DNA from: Pyronema omphalodes
Lineage: Eukaryota; Ascomycota; Pezizomycetes; Pezizales; Pyronemataceae
Length of the DNA: 64,000 bases
Direction of reading: 5' to 3'
Assembly: GCA_024516155.1 (NCBI GenBank)
Contig: JAJJXM010000016.1
Location: forward strand, 310,001-374,000
Made by a program: the position numbers and the translations under genes. The number at the start of each line of letters is the position of its first letter. The stretch's first letter is position 1. This document shows positions 39,301 to 52,400 of the stretch, piece by piece. A model generated the notes under the pieces. That model worked only from the letters and a program-made list of their open reading frames with translations. It was not told the DNA's origin and made no database searches.

Positions 39301-39350
39301 CAATCTCCAAATCACTACTTTTGTATTCACCACGACTAATGACAACGGTA
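36301..39350. repeat. Segmental duplication, copy B
   Basis: Collinear with copy A, same orientation, starting TTTTTGTCAATTAGCAGG. The identical 235-bp core lies at 36735-36969. The Pro/Ser-rich minus-strand frame is shortened here (37172-37435) by a length change in the G-rich tract near 37468-37480. The frame corresponding to the hydrophobic segment in copy A is interrupted. Copy B also has about 300 bp of extra sequence near 38750-39040 and a large AAATCTCC array near its right end. It looks more decayed than copy A. Confidence 0.85.
39151..39313. repeat. 8-bp tandem repeat (AAATCTCC), about 20 copies
   Basis: About twenty copies of AAATCTCC occur, with two 7-bp AATCTCC slips near 39246 and 39303. 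At the collinear place in copy A (35565-35600) only AAATCACC/AAATCAATG-like half-units are present, so the array expanded after the duplication. Trp/Arg/Phe/Gly/Asp or Lys/Ser/Pro/Asn repeat frames across it are by-products. Confidence 0.95.
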
Positions 39351-40405
39351 ATAAGTTACAACATCCAGTTTCCGAAAAACACAAGACACACCGAACTAAA
39401 GAAGGTATCAGCAACAGGCAAAGAACAAGGTGGACTCAGGAAAAGAAAAAGAAAAGTTTTCATGTATAGCATAACAGCATTAATTTGTGACTTATAAAAA
39501 AAAGATCCGCACAACTATCCCCAATTCAAATAATCCCGTATTCCCTATCACCCCCATATCAACTACCACATGATACCACCAACAGCCACCGCATGCTACC
39601 ACAAACCAACCACTACCAACAATCAGTATTACTACTACAAATACTACTACTACCACTAGTTTACTTTATCTTTAAACTTTAAACTATAACTTTAGGTTCA
39701 CAAAAAGCTAGTCTGTCTATATACAATCAACTCCAGCACCCACCGCTTCACCACCGAAACACCGCATCAACCGATTGCCCCGCCGCCCCATCTCCCCTTG
39801 TTCTGCTGCTGCTGCTTGGTCGATATGAGCAAGACTTTTGACTTGGGAGTAATTGGGTATAAATTCAGGTCTCCCATTCTCTGGTCTGGTCGACGGCTTC
39901 CCTATGACCTCGTCTTGCCTCGCCCCGCAAAAACACAACAAAAAACACAACACAATCAACCAATCAGTAAAAAAAAAAGAGTAAAAAAAACGGCCAACAA
40001 CACACCGTAACGCCTATCCGGGATTAAAAAAACAAGATAAATGTAAAAAAAAAATCCAACCGTTCTTCTCCTAGTTTCGCTTCGCAACGTAAAAAAGTTT
40101 CATCTGTACCGCGCCAAGATATTTCGTTGCTTTCATTCCCCATTACCCCTTTCTTTAATCTTCGATCTCCATGGTTCCGTATATCCCCATTCTACCCCAG
40201 TTTTCCCTGGTGATTTGATTCCTTTAGAATAGACCCAACCAGGGAAGCAAGTTTCCAGTTCCTCCTCTCATGTTTCCAAGGTTCCGGTATACCGACATCT
40301 CCCATTCGGCCTACAACCCCTTATAATCCACCCCTCAATACGCATGATCACAGTATGCCGTACCAAGAGTCATCCTCCTCACCTCATCCCCCACATCCAC
40401 CATTC
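39351..40405. other. Downstream flank of the Sec7 gene
   Basis: This holds the likely 3' UTR of the minus-strand Arf GEF and a stretch with scattered ACTACTAC and A-rich tracts (39600-39660, 39965-40060). No gene or structured element is supported. Confidence 0.5.
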
Positions 40406-43400
40406 CTACGTGAATGCAGAACTAATAAAATCCAGCTCTAAGCGGGCGGGACCATCGAGGCGAGCAGACATTTTGAACTCCTCCTCGTCGTCCTCCTCAT
40501 CATCCTTTCCATCCTTTTTGTCTCCATCAGATTTTTCAGTCTCCTTCTTCGGCGGAGGTCCGCCTGTGGAAATCATACTTGAAAGTCCAACGGGGATAAC
40601 ATCGTCATCATCCTCTACAGGAATAGGAATGTTGGTAGTAGGAACGGCGATGGAGTCCTTGCGGTGTACAGCCCAGGAAGCACGCTTCTCATCCACCATT
40701 GCACGGCGGTTAATAGCAGCCTGCAGGGTTTCGATATAAGTCCGGAATTTGATAATCTCGCGAAGGAGGTAGGAGGATTTCTTTTCCCAGTTTGCGTGGG
40801 CTTTTCCGGCGTTTGGATGGCGAGGGGTAAACTAAGGATCGGTTAGCGGGATGTCACAGGACAAAAAAATAGATGGTGGTTGTTCCCACGCTGGCGGAGA
40901 CAACCACTCGCATCCTGAATATGAGGGAAAACTTACGGCAAGTTGCATAAGAGGACGGAGGTCGTTATGTTTAGACAACTCCGCCTCAATGTTAGCCACG
41001 TAATTTTCGAGAGCCTTGAGCTGGTCTTTCTCATTCATGTTACTAGCTACCATGCTCTGAGTTGGCGGTGTCCAGTCCTTGAGGTTCAGCTTGTCACCGG
41101 GCAATCTAGGCCTAATGGCTTGGTCCATTGATGAGCGGATGGAAATCTGAAGAGACTGACGACTATTGGCGTCTCCAGAGTTAACGGAGGGGGGCGGTGA
41201 GTTGGTGGTCTCGAGGTCAATCAGGCAGTCTCCCCATCCGTATTCAACGTTGGAGACACCTCCGATCAACGGCTCTTTGGAGAGACGAGCAGACCAGTAG
41301 TTGGCGGTGGTAACGAATTCCTTTACAATGTCCATAGTTCCGACCTCAAAAAAGTGGACGGCACCAGAGGGCAAGGAAAGAGCCCAGACGTTGGGGCGAG
41401 ACTTGGAGTATCCAGGAGGAGGAAGGGCGGATGCAATGGATTGACGGAGGAGGAAAGAGCCGATAGGTTCAGCGTTTTCGGTCCAGTTACCACCTCCGAC
41501 AACACCACCAGAAAATTGCGGGCTCTTAGCTCCCTTGCTAGGGAATTGAAAGAGACGCATATAACCACGCTGGATAACTGCAAAGCACTCGGTCCATCCA
41601 CGGTTCTTGGCACGCTTGTCGACTGATTCGAGATGGTGTTTATGTTTCAATAGACCCTCCTTAGCCCAAGGTGCACCCTCAAGCTCTAGAGTGTCATCCC
41701 CATCTAACAAATCCCCGTTTTCGGCTTCTCCGGATGTAATAGATGCCCCTTCTTCCCTGATGATAGCATTGCTGAGTGCGTTAGCGAAGCCGACAGAGGC
41801 CTGATAATCCTGGGCGTGGGTCATGGTAGAGTGTAAGGAATCCACAGACATGGAAGTCTGCGTTTTATCGAGGGTGTATTTGCTCCATGTACTAGATGCT
41901 GAAGGGCTCCAAACTGACCGATCCTCCAAACTGGTTCGACTTGATCCGGCAAATGATCCGTTGTAGACTCGCTGGCGTGATCGATTTTTCGACGACCATG
42001 TGGCTCCTAGGTTTTGTTTGTTTTCGCGGCGTCCGGTACGAACTGAGATTTCCGAGGCTGCTTTGCTAATGTTACTGGGTGTCCTACGTAGCATACCACC
42101 AGTCGCGGTGTTAAGCATTCCTCCAGCAACTGAAGCTGCTGCATTTCCAAAGGCTGCCAATGGGTTGTTATTGACGGGCTCAATCTTCTCCTGGGGCGAT
42201 CCATGCAGTGGCAATGCGGTAGTCTTGATAGAGTTGTAAAAGTCCTTCAATACAATCTCGACCTGTGCCTCCCACAACCTCAAACTTCCACCCATAGCCG
42301 TGCTGACCAAAGCATTTCCACCATCCAAGTCGAAATCCTTGTCGTTCTGATCATCAGGCATAATTCTCGGACTGAGGTTACCAAGGTTGATTCTGCTGAG
42401 TCGTGATCCCTTGTGCTCCTTCTGAAATTCGAGTGACGGTCGTGACTTGTGTCCCTTCATGGTGTCACCCATTCCGGGGAATGTGTTAGACTGCAAGAAC
42501 GAAGATTCATCTTCGGTGTTTCGTCGTGCGCGGGTGTTTCCGGCTGTCAAGTTCTTGTTTGAACCTTTACCAAACTCGATCTCCTCGTTTTCGGTGGCTT
42601 CCTGTATCACTCGTCTGATGGTCGACATGGTATTCTTCACAAACTGACTACGGCTCATCTTCTGTGAGCTAGGAATATCGGCAACGTGGATATCGGTGTT
42701 CAATAGTAGTACGGAGTACAAGATGGTGTGAACGATATCTGCGGGGAGGCACCAAATTAGCACAAAAGACCAAAAATAACAAGATCCGACCTACCAGATG
42801 TCTTGAACCCGTGGTTTGGGTTGTCCTCACACCACCGGTGTGAAAAAGCAACCATAATACGATCCACCTGTTGCGTCTCTCCTCTCAGAACAAGTCGCTC
42901 ACACAGCATTCTCATAGCCTGTAGAATATTGATACCCGACCAACAGAACATTCGCATATACGCCTTAAGAATAACCGCTCTCTCCGGTAGCCTAGTTGAT
43001 AGTTAGCATCGATCCTTGTATGGAGGCGAGATGCACTTACGGGTCACCCAACCAAGCTGTAGCCTGGTCCTTAAGCACAAATTCCTCATCACCCTCGTAA
43101 ATCTTCCTCGCCATTTCACACTCATCTTCGTTTGGCTCAGCTATGCCGTCGTCAAACGCATTCGACTGCTTCCGTTCAACCTCTGGCTCGTTAGGCAACA
43201 CCTCTGCCTCCTCTCCGTGACCATCCTTTTGTAAAGTAACGGTCGGAGTGCTTGATCGTATCCAGGACTCTCCCGCCCTGTTGGGTGCCAATCCACCGTT
43301 TGTCAAGCCTAATGATCCTGCGTCCGACATCTTTCTTGCCTCGTCGTCGTATTGTTTCTCAATTGACCGCATATCTACAATGTTGTTTGAGGCGGTAGAG

Positions 43401-45163
43401 GACTTCCGAGTTTTACCCACGGGATCCATCGAATCTTGCCTCAAGTAGCGATTATCAGGCGATGTAGATCCAGATATAGGTAGAATATTGCGGAAAGGTG
43501 CTGACGGTGGCCAATGCGTCTCACCCTCGTCGTCATCGAAGAAAAAGGTCCGACTTCCGAGTGGTGAATCTGGCGAGGTTTGTGGACGAAATTTGCTGGT
43601 ATCGGTGGGCGATCTAGGAGGACCCTGTTCTTCAGTATCACCCCCGGTCTCCCACGCTGGGGCCCACGGCTCCTTTTGGTACTGCTTCCCAGTTCCAGTA
43701 CCATCGTCCGATTTGCCAGCCCTGGTTGGGCTGCGGGGACTGTCCCCAAAAAAGGATGGCCGACGCGGTGTCATATCGTCTGAAGAAGCCACAGTGCGTA
43801 TTGTGGCATTCTTTGCAGTATATGAAGTTTCTCTGCCTTCCATGGGTGATTCTAGGGTAGCTGGGCGTGTTGAGGACCTGATGTAAGGATTCATGGCGGC
43901 TCGTAGGGACGTAGCTGGGCTAGGCTGGGCGGGATCGACAGGTCTTGCCGGTGGAGGTAGTCCGGCAGTTGCTGCAACATTGATTGGTTCCGGTACTGGC
44001 GCCACAGGAACTGGAGGTGCGCCCGTGTCGCTAAGAGACTTCTTTCGCCGGCGGAAGAACGACGAAGATTTCTTGGTAAGGGTTGGATACAAAGGAGGGG
44101 CGTCGGTCCGTGACGGGTCAGCCAGCGACGCTGGCGCCGCGGTTTGGGTTGGTGTTGCTGGGACAGGTGCAGGCGCTGGGGCCGGAGGAGGTACAGGCGC
44201 CGCGCTGTTACTGCTATTGTTGGTACTAGGTTTTGCGGTACTTGGATCTGGATTAGGTTTGCTATTATTTGTTGTTGTTGTCGGCGTTGGAGGAGTCGGA
44301 TTACTATTAGTAAGTGCGCTGATACCTCCGCCAAAAACTCTTCTGAAGAATCCAGGCTTTCCAGTTGGCTTTGCTGGAGCCATCGACGCAGGTGCTGAAG
44401 GTGGACTTGCAAACGCAGGAAGCGGCGGGAGACTTGCTTCAGGAGCGTGGTGGCTAAACTGTTGATCTCTGCTCCTTAAACTCTTTATGCTTTTGTTAGA
44501 ATTGCGTCGCACGAGTCTCGGCGATCTCGGAGGAGAAGGTGTGCGGTTCCTGGTACGTATGCTAGGTGCAGGTGCTGGCTCATATCCATTCACATAACCG
44601 TGTGATGAATTTAGCCCACGACCTCCTCTTGAGCGCGTGTCCCTGTTACTAGAACCGTCGTAGGTGACCCCAAAGCTACCATCTCCATGAGAGGAGTCTA
44701 GTTGTCTGGTTGTAGGATTTTCAAATTGTGAGTGGTAGTCAATGCTGTCGGTGCGGCCTCGCTCGTATATAGACTCGTCGTCAGAGACCTCGTCGATGTT
44801 GGAGAAGAATGGAGACGAATCGAAGCCACCAAAGGTGCCGTCGCCAATCTTGTCGAATGACAGTAGTAAGTTGTCCAATAACGAGTCCCTGACCCTGCCG
44901 CCATTGGATATCGACAGGTCATGCGAATCATGTCGTGAATCGCGCCTGTCATCTTGGTCTGCGTTCGGCACTGGTATCCCCCCTTTTGATGCTTGCCTGC
45001 TGGAATTCGTGTTCGCGTAGCCGGACATTTGCGAGAAGTGGTGATCGGATTCGAAAGGAGCTGTCTCTCGCGACTCGTCGGGTCCAGTGATTGACCTCTG
45101 TTCAGGCCTGGGCCTCGAGTTGTCGGCGTAAGGTGTTGCGGAGCCCGGCTCTGGAGTAAGCAT
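40406..45163 (-). CDS. Sec7-PH Arf guanine nucleotide exchange factor
   Basis: Four exons, 43041-45163, 42795-42991, 40937-42738 and 40406-40831, encode 1515 residues; introns are 49, 56 and 105 nt. The first about 680 residues are disordered, Ser/Pro/Thr-rich and contain basic FFRR motifs. The Sec7 domain starts near residue 685 (MARKIYEGDEEFV) and is split by two introns. It keeps the catalytic glutamate in RGETQQVDRIM and the LLLNTDIHVAD loop that binds Arf. A PH domain follows at about 1127-1273 (APWAKEGLLKHKHHLE.. to NVEYGWGD). A helical, charged tail ends the protein. Sec7 plus PH in this order is the architecture of yeast Syt1/Yel1 and animal EFA6, which load GTP on Arf/Arl GTPases at the Golgi or plasma membrane. 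I favour the Syt1-like group from length but cannot separate it from Yel1 here. Confidence 0.9.
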
Positions 45164-48100
45164 GGCAAGAGCCAGCTTCTATAAGTACCCGACAGGAATG
45201 GCTGCCAGAATTCGACGCTTTTCGCAAGCCACCGTCTCCCAAACCAGGTATAGAGCAAGGTCACTATCTCGTTGCAGCAACTGCTAGACTCCCTGTAGAA
45301 AAAAGGGTAGCGCGCTTGTCAGATTGAACTAATGTGCAGCTCTGGTGCCAAGACCGCATCTTGAAATGTGGAGAGGGACGGCGTACAGTGGATAGGGTCT
45401 AATGAGACTTGATAGTGTTTAGTGATGTCTGGATATGGGACTAATTGTCTCTGGTTGCGTCTGCAATATGAGTCTAATAATGGTGTCGGGATATGGTGTA
45501 ATGAGGACTAATGTGGGTGGATGCAAATCGCAATTCCACGAGGCGGCGGCGGGCAGGATGCGGGGGCGGAATGAACGCAGACGATTGAGAAGCCGGTAGA
45601 GTGAACGGATGTGTTGAGAAGCGGGAGGAGCATGTAGGAGCTGAGAGGGAGCGGACTGGAAGAAAGATGGAAAGAGAGAAGTTGCAAGTCTTGCACACAG
45701 GGCAAGTGCTGTTGGAGCTGGGCCGGTAAGGGAGGAGAGAGCTGGGTCGGCAAGGAGAGAGAGAGCTGTGGCCGGCAGGGGAGAGAGAGTTCGGCTGGCA
45801 AGGGAAGAAGATCACGGGATCTTGAGTACAAAAGAGAGCGGCGGAATCGAGATTAGGAATTGATTAGGAGGCCAGCATCGATGGCGAGGGCGGCGGTGGT
45901 TGTAGTGGTGGCGGTGGTGGAGGTGGAGGATTGGAGGGTAGACGGGATGGCGTGGAGTGTAATGAAAGAAGGGGGAACACCACGTACGCACTCTCTGCTT
46001 AGGGATTTTTTGGATTGGATTGGATTGGATTGGATTGGATTAATCACTGGATTACCAGTGAGTGTGAGGTATTGAGAGGTCCCTCCATCTATTACTGGTT
46101 TGGTGCTTGCCCTGAGCTTGTTTGGTGGTTGCTTCATGAAGAGAGAGCTCTTAGGGAGAATTAATCAACAGCTCTAAGAGGATCAAATCAACAGTATCTG
46201 TAGGGAGAACTAATCAACAACAGCTTCAGGGAGGACTAAATAATCAATAGGAATAGCTCCTGGAAGAATTAACCTGGAAGAATTAACCAGGGGAGAATTA
46301 ATCCGCGAGAATATCAATCTGGAAAAATCAATTAGCGAGAAAATCAATCACAAAACTCCTTGGCAAAAGAGCTCATCAATTAGAGACAAGACAAGACATC
46401 TAAACTCGGATGCATCTCTAGCCGTGACACAGCAACCAAGCACCACATCTCGCACCATCTCAACAAGCATCGCATCCAACCAGATGGCCGCCGCCGCCAG
46501 CAACTCGCTTAACCCACGTCACGTACCAGCGAACCATCTAGGCACCCCCTGTCGCCATTTATTCCAATTTTCCAACACCGAAAAGAAGCCGTATCTTTAG
46601 CTTCAGATATCAATTATAAATTCTCAATCCTGTCCATAATCCTGTCCATAATCCCATCTTCATGCATGCATGTATGTATCCACCACTACAAATACCTGTC
46701 TGCAGTGACTCGGTAACACATTCATCACAAATCCCTCCTCACCCGAGTACATGAATGTACAGTAGTATCGCATATATCATCATATCACCATACATACAAT
46801 CATAACCATCACAAAACCCCCGAACAAAAAAACCCCGAACTGCAAATCCTATGCCTATCATTCACACCGCGCCCTATCACAATCTAGGAAATCGACCGAA
46901 AGGCTTATATAGTAGCATCGGAGATAGTACCCTACTGGCCAATGATCTAGAAAAGCACGGTTGTAGGTTTAGTCATGGACACTGGATCAAGGCGAGACGC
47001 GCCAAAAAAGGCTACTAGATACATAGGTAGAGGAGAGTGTATGGAGGGAAATATAAATATAGATATGGTATGGTATGGTATGGAATATAAAAATATGTAG
47101 GTATGTAGGTATGATAATCCCGTTAACTAGTTTATGTCACGACACACTATGGTTGATCTATATATACCAGGGTGAGTACAGTATACACTGAATATATGGT
47201 GCACATAATGCATATGGAGCTATCGAATTTGAAGGTGCGGCAACGAACAGAAGAACCGACGGACAATGGACGGTGGAGGGTGCAAAACTTTCTGGTTCGG
47301 CTTCGGGAACCTGCACTAGTTATTGCGGGTTATTAGATATACATATAGGCATCGTACATATATACATAACATATTATACTGCAGCTCATTTCTTCCCTCA
47401 CAGTGCAGTTTCATACATTATGGAAGCACCGAACCACTGACCATTGAAATCATCAATGCTGCACGTTGAAGCGGTAAGGCGAAGCAAGGTCGAGGTGCTT
47501 AAAACTGTCAGATCTATCAAATCTTGGAGAATCTTTCTTCATTAGTTATTGTTCTAGAAGGATTGTGAGTGTCTAGATATATCGTAGATCATATCGAGGA
47601 ACAAAACCAAGTAATGGGGTAGATATATACCATGAATATGTAACTTTTTGAAGTTAAAGTTACAGTCGAAGATTTTGATATAGTACCATATCCATAACAT
47701 ACATATATACATGATTTCTAATACATAGCCACGCCAAACGCCTTTCCTCACCTTTAGTATATTCACCAAAACAAACATTTCTCAAATTCCATCCCAAATG
47801 TCATCCCAGAATCACAGTAACATCTCCCAGCTATAGATATAATCTTCTTCCAGCGCACATAAAACATATCAAATCACCCGAAATTAAACCAAGATTGAAA
47901 ACTGGAATAACACAAAGCTACACATCGATTCAAACTTGATTATTGTGTAAGCTCTAATATCTATCATGTGTATATATATAATATATTCCCATCACCAACT
48001 TTTTCTAATTCCCTAAGCCATCGAATCACCAAGTTTCCAAGCCTCCGAATAAATCACAACAAAACGAGTGACCAATACCAACACCCATACCATAGACCAC

Positions 48101-48719
48101 AAAATCCCCAAGGTCCAACTACCCTTAGCCTCGAGTCATAATCATAATCTATCCACCCCACAGCACCTGGAATATTATCTAACTGATGCTGCATGTATAT
48201 ATATATATTCCATATATACATAATACTACACCACACCACCTATTCCTTTCTTAATTATCCAGGAAGCTACAGGAGTTAGGAAAGTAGGTGATATCCTATA
48301 CCCACCAATCCTCTAGACATGAATCAAACCACACAAACAAATAGGTCTTGACTTAAGAAAAGCGTCTAGGGGAATTAAATTATTAAACCTACCTGAGATT
48401 TAGATTTAGATTTAGATTTTATTATTTTGAAATTCTCTTTTTTTTTTTTATCATACTGGAAGTTGGTTTATAGCTTCATAGGTTTGTATTTAAGATCCGG
48501 ATAATGATTACTTGGTATCAGGACCTGAAAGATTTGTTTTTTTTTTTTGAAGCTTCTTAAGAGTTGAAGATAACTAGGATGAGCTTGATTCCAGAGGTGA
48601 AATGTATTGTTTTGGGAATATAGGCCCGGGGATATGGACATATGTACATACTTAATACATGATACATGATACCTAATGCATCATAGTTAGTTGCTATCCT
48701 GTCCCTCATCCTTTGTATC
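45164..48719. other. Upstream region of the Sec7 gene and gene-free DNA
   Basis: 45164-46550 is purine-rich and likely the promoter and 5' UTR of the minus-strand Sec7 gene. It contains a (TGGAT)6 run at 46011-46041. From 46150 to 46350 a loose motif of GGGAGAA/AATTAATCAA recurs about every 30-40 bp. From 46600 to 48700 the DNA is AT-rich with many ATATAT and TATGTA tracts and no frame over 78 codons. No gene is supported. Confidence 0.5.
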
Positions 48720-49493
48720 CAGACCTCCCAACCGTATAGCCAGTTTACCGGGTAAAACCGTAAACCAGGTAAACTGAACTGATAATTCACAGTTAGTTGG
48801 TGCAGTTTTGGTGTCCCGGATACACAGTTGGTTCAGTTTTGAGGGGTCCATGGAACCAGGTAACTGCAGTGCACTGATTAAACGGACTCGATAAATACAA
48901 ACCAGTTTAACCGCATCGGGAACCAGTGCATGCAGGAATAAACAACGTATTCAACCTCGTTTGAACCCACCGGTGGCCGAGCCTGCCAGTATCTCAACCC
49001 TGCTCATTTCGCCGGCTTCTGGTAACCAGATTTCTTAGCCTTGACAAAATGGCGGTGAACATTCTCTCAGTTCTCGCGATGACTGTCGAGTCTGGGCTGC
49101 TGTTTTCCGAATGCAAGCAGATCGTTATATCGGACCGCCATTGAATACAGGCAGATACTCTGGAAGTCATTGAGAGGCTCAGGAGCTTCAATCGTAGGCG
49201 TCAGTTGTGATTTCTGGGGACTAAATCAGGATAGAACTTTGTTATGTATGCACTGAATAATATTTATTGCCCCTTCATAAACCAGTTCCTCTGGGCAAAC
49301 CAGTTTTCGCAGTTTTAAACAGTTCACCTGGTTTGCCAAGCCTTGTATTCAGTTAACTGGTTTTCACAGTTTAACCAGTTTATAATACTGACAGTAAACT
49401 GAACTGGGTCGCCGTACAGTTCTCATATTCCAACAGTCCGTACAGTCCGTTTTGGCCGTCGTTTCAAACCGGTTTGTACGACTGGGAGGTCTG
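48720..49493. mobile_element. hAT-like non-autonomous element, 774 bp, perfect 8-bp TSD
   Basis: The element is bounded by CAGACCTCCCA (48720-48730) and its exact complement TGGGAGGTCTG (49483-49493); similarity continues imperfectly for about 5 more bases. It is flanked by a perfect 8-bp target duplication TTTGTATC at 48712-48719 and 49494-49501. An 8-bp duplication with a CAG-type end indicates the hAT superfamily. Both halves carry many AACCAGTT/AACTGGTT copies in both orientations, probable subterminal transposase sites. A 65-codon minus-strand frame at 48994-49191 has only a faint resemblance to a hAT C-terminus (ARTERMFTAILSR), which I do not rely on. The intact duplication suggests a recent insertion. 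Confidence 0.85.
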
Positions 49494-52400
49494 TTTGTAT
49501 CAACTACTCCATAACCAGTGGTGATTTATCATTTCCCCTCCGTGATTATGTATCTATCTAAATTCTATGCGGTTTATAAAGTTACCCGAGAATCAAGACC
49601 GGCGTGCCGAGTCATTCAATTCCTTCTTCCTTCTTCCTTCTTCCATCTGAAGTCCTAGATAGTAGATAGTAGATACACCATACCAGCTGCTTGTTCAATG
49701 TAAACCCCAAATAGTCCTCTCTAGCTCTGATGCATACCAAGATATCATCTAAAGATAATATTTCCAAGCCCCTGTGTAGTGTTTACCAGCTATAACTGCA
49801 GCTACGAATTGATGGTTGCGTAACTGGACGATATAAGCCATGCAGCAATAACCCGCTCTGCTATCATCATGCCGCCACCATAGATCCTACTGCCGCTGAA
49901 TAAAACTCAACCGTCACCAATTATAGCTGTTCAAAACCCACATCCTCAAGCAATAATGAAATTTCCGATATTCGATATCTCAGATCCACAAGGAAACAGC
50001 TGAACTATGAACTATGAATTATGAACTATATACCCATATACCTTCAAACCTATCAAATTCGGTCTTCAGTCTTCCGAACAATTAACATCAATACTTGATA
50101 ATAGATCCCCCCCCCCCCCCCCCCCCACCCCCCCACATATCCTCATAACCATTAAAATTCTATCAGGAACATATCAGGAACACATAGATGATATCATAGT
50201 CCGCATCTACATTCCAAAATTTCTTGCCGGGGTTTTATTATATATAGAGTTAGCAGTTTGTAATATGGTGGATTAATCTTTACCCCACTCATGTCTAGGA
50301 GGAGTTTATCGTGCTGCCATGATCTCAGACTCCAGTTGCGCCTAGAAGCATTTTTTCCGGGGGGGGGGGGGGCTTTTACTCTTGTTGCTTTCATCCCCTT
50401 ATGGCAGTTCCATCATCTATGAACCATTCAATATAAAATCCCAGGGATTTCTTAAGGCTTTTTTGGGTTTGTTTATGTGTCTTGTACTAGAGGAGCACTT
50501 GTTATTACCTGTTGTTGTTGTTGGATACTGATATCATGGTTCTGCTGAGCCATCACCGACTTTAGAAGGATGAGAATGAGAATAAGAATGATGAAACAGA
50601 TAACCAAAAACCCTGACGGAGACTTGGGATGAAAATTTCTTATTGACGGAACTTAAGATGATATATAATCCTGTTTATCTTTTTTTGACACGGTTTCTAT
50701 TACTGTATTACTGTATATACATTTAGGGATCTTTTTCCAAAAGAATCACTTCAGCTGAACTGAAGGAAATTCACCCAGGGAAAAAAAAAAATGAAAATTG
50801 TCAAACAGAGAGATAAGAAGCGGGAAGCTCGATGGATGATTAGTCAGAATAAACGAGATTAGGTCTTGAACAGCTATGACCTATACCAACTTTGGATCAT
50901 GGAATATCGCAGAAAGGCCGTGGAATAGAAGTAACTTGGATCATTTGAGGGTTGAATATTGTAAGATTCCTTAGAACCTGTTGGTTAGTTCGCGTCTGGA
51001 GGATAGGATTTGATATTTAGCTGGTAGCAAACATTGGATAGAAAATATCACCTGCACCTGGCTTTCTTAGTTCTAAGGGGAAAAAAGGATTAGGGAGTGT
51101 GTTATAGGTTAATATGTGTTGCCTATATATCGACATATGGAATGTTATAACTTATAACTACATAACCTTATACCTTCGCATAGGCTATTTAGGACTTGGG
51201 CTGCGTATGATATAATCAACAGATCAACTTTATATCTAAAGGGTGTATACAAACTAGTCAAACTGGCATTGAAACCGGAGTTGTTGGTTGGGGGTATATG
51301 CTAGATTTTGGATCTATTGATCGTTAAGATAAGATTGGTTTATTAGGAAGACTAAGGAATTGATTGATTGTTAAGAGGTTGGATGAAATAAACATTGTAG
51401 TGAAGATTAGAGAATCGTTATGTAATCTGCATATTGCTGGGAATGTATTTTGTAGGAAGGAAAATGATTAGCTATCTTTTGGGTATGATTCTGTACTACG
51501 GAAAACATTCTTTAAGGCAAAGTTTCAGATTTGTTCGATATAAATGAAGGTTTTAAAGGTTTACAGAACTTGTGAAAGGCCGGTATAGAGAGCGGGGGAT
51601 AAAAGGGATCATGATATGTAGTACCATGTCACCTTGTAAGGTCTATATACTGAAACGAGAGATTATCCATACGATACTATAACCGATACTTAAGCCAGCT
51701 TCTATTTCAACAATACCAAACACCCAGTTGGAAATATGTTGAACGGAGCGTCCATACATAACAAGTACGAGAAATAATGATTGAAGATTACTATGGTTGG
51801 GATGATTTTTCATGATCGCTAGCTATTGTCTTAGCAGATAAGGCTGAACTATGCGAGAAGGGGAAAGAGGATGGAAATTGGTATGGTCTGGTTTTTATGT
51901 GATGTTACTGATTACCTAATACCGGTCTTTGGGTCACGTCTGGTATCTGGTGATTGGTGACTGGTGATTTGTTCGATTGTAGTGAGAACATTTAGCTATA
52001 CTCTTGCGGGCCGAGAAATTTATGTACAAACCCGTGGTGTGATATTACCTAGCCGCTGAGTTAAAGTTGAATGAGACTAAGGATTGTATGGGTTGTACTG
52101 ATTCATTATCCCTTTGCATATACATTGATGATCTGCTGTTGTGTTCCCATTGCTCAAACTTACTGTTGTTTCTGTTACGCAGTTGTGAAATGTTGTGCTC
52201 ATACAGGAGTTAACGTTTGTGGATTTGCCATATCGGGTGAGAAAGGCTTGGAAGTGGGGATTTGTATCGAAGGATAACATTTTGCTTGCTTGTTCAACTC
52301 TCTGGTTATTGGTTACCTTACATATGGAGGTGAGCATATTATTGTCACACCATCATGCTATGCTTCACCATCGTTTGAAACCCAATTACTTATTGGAAAG

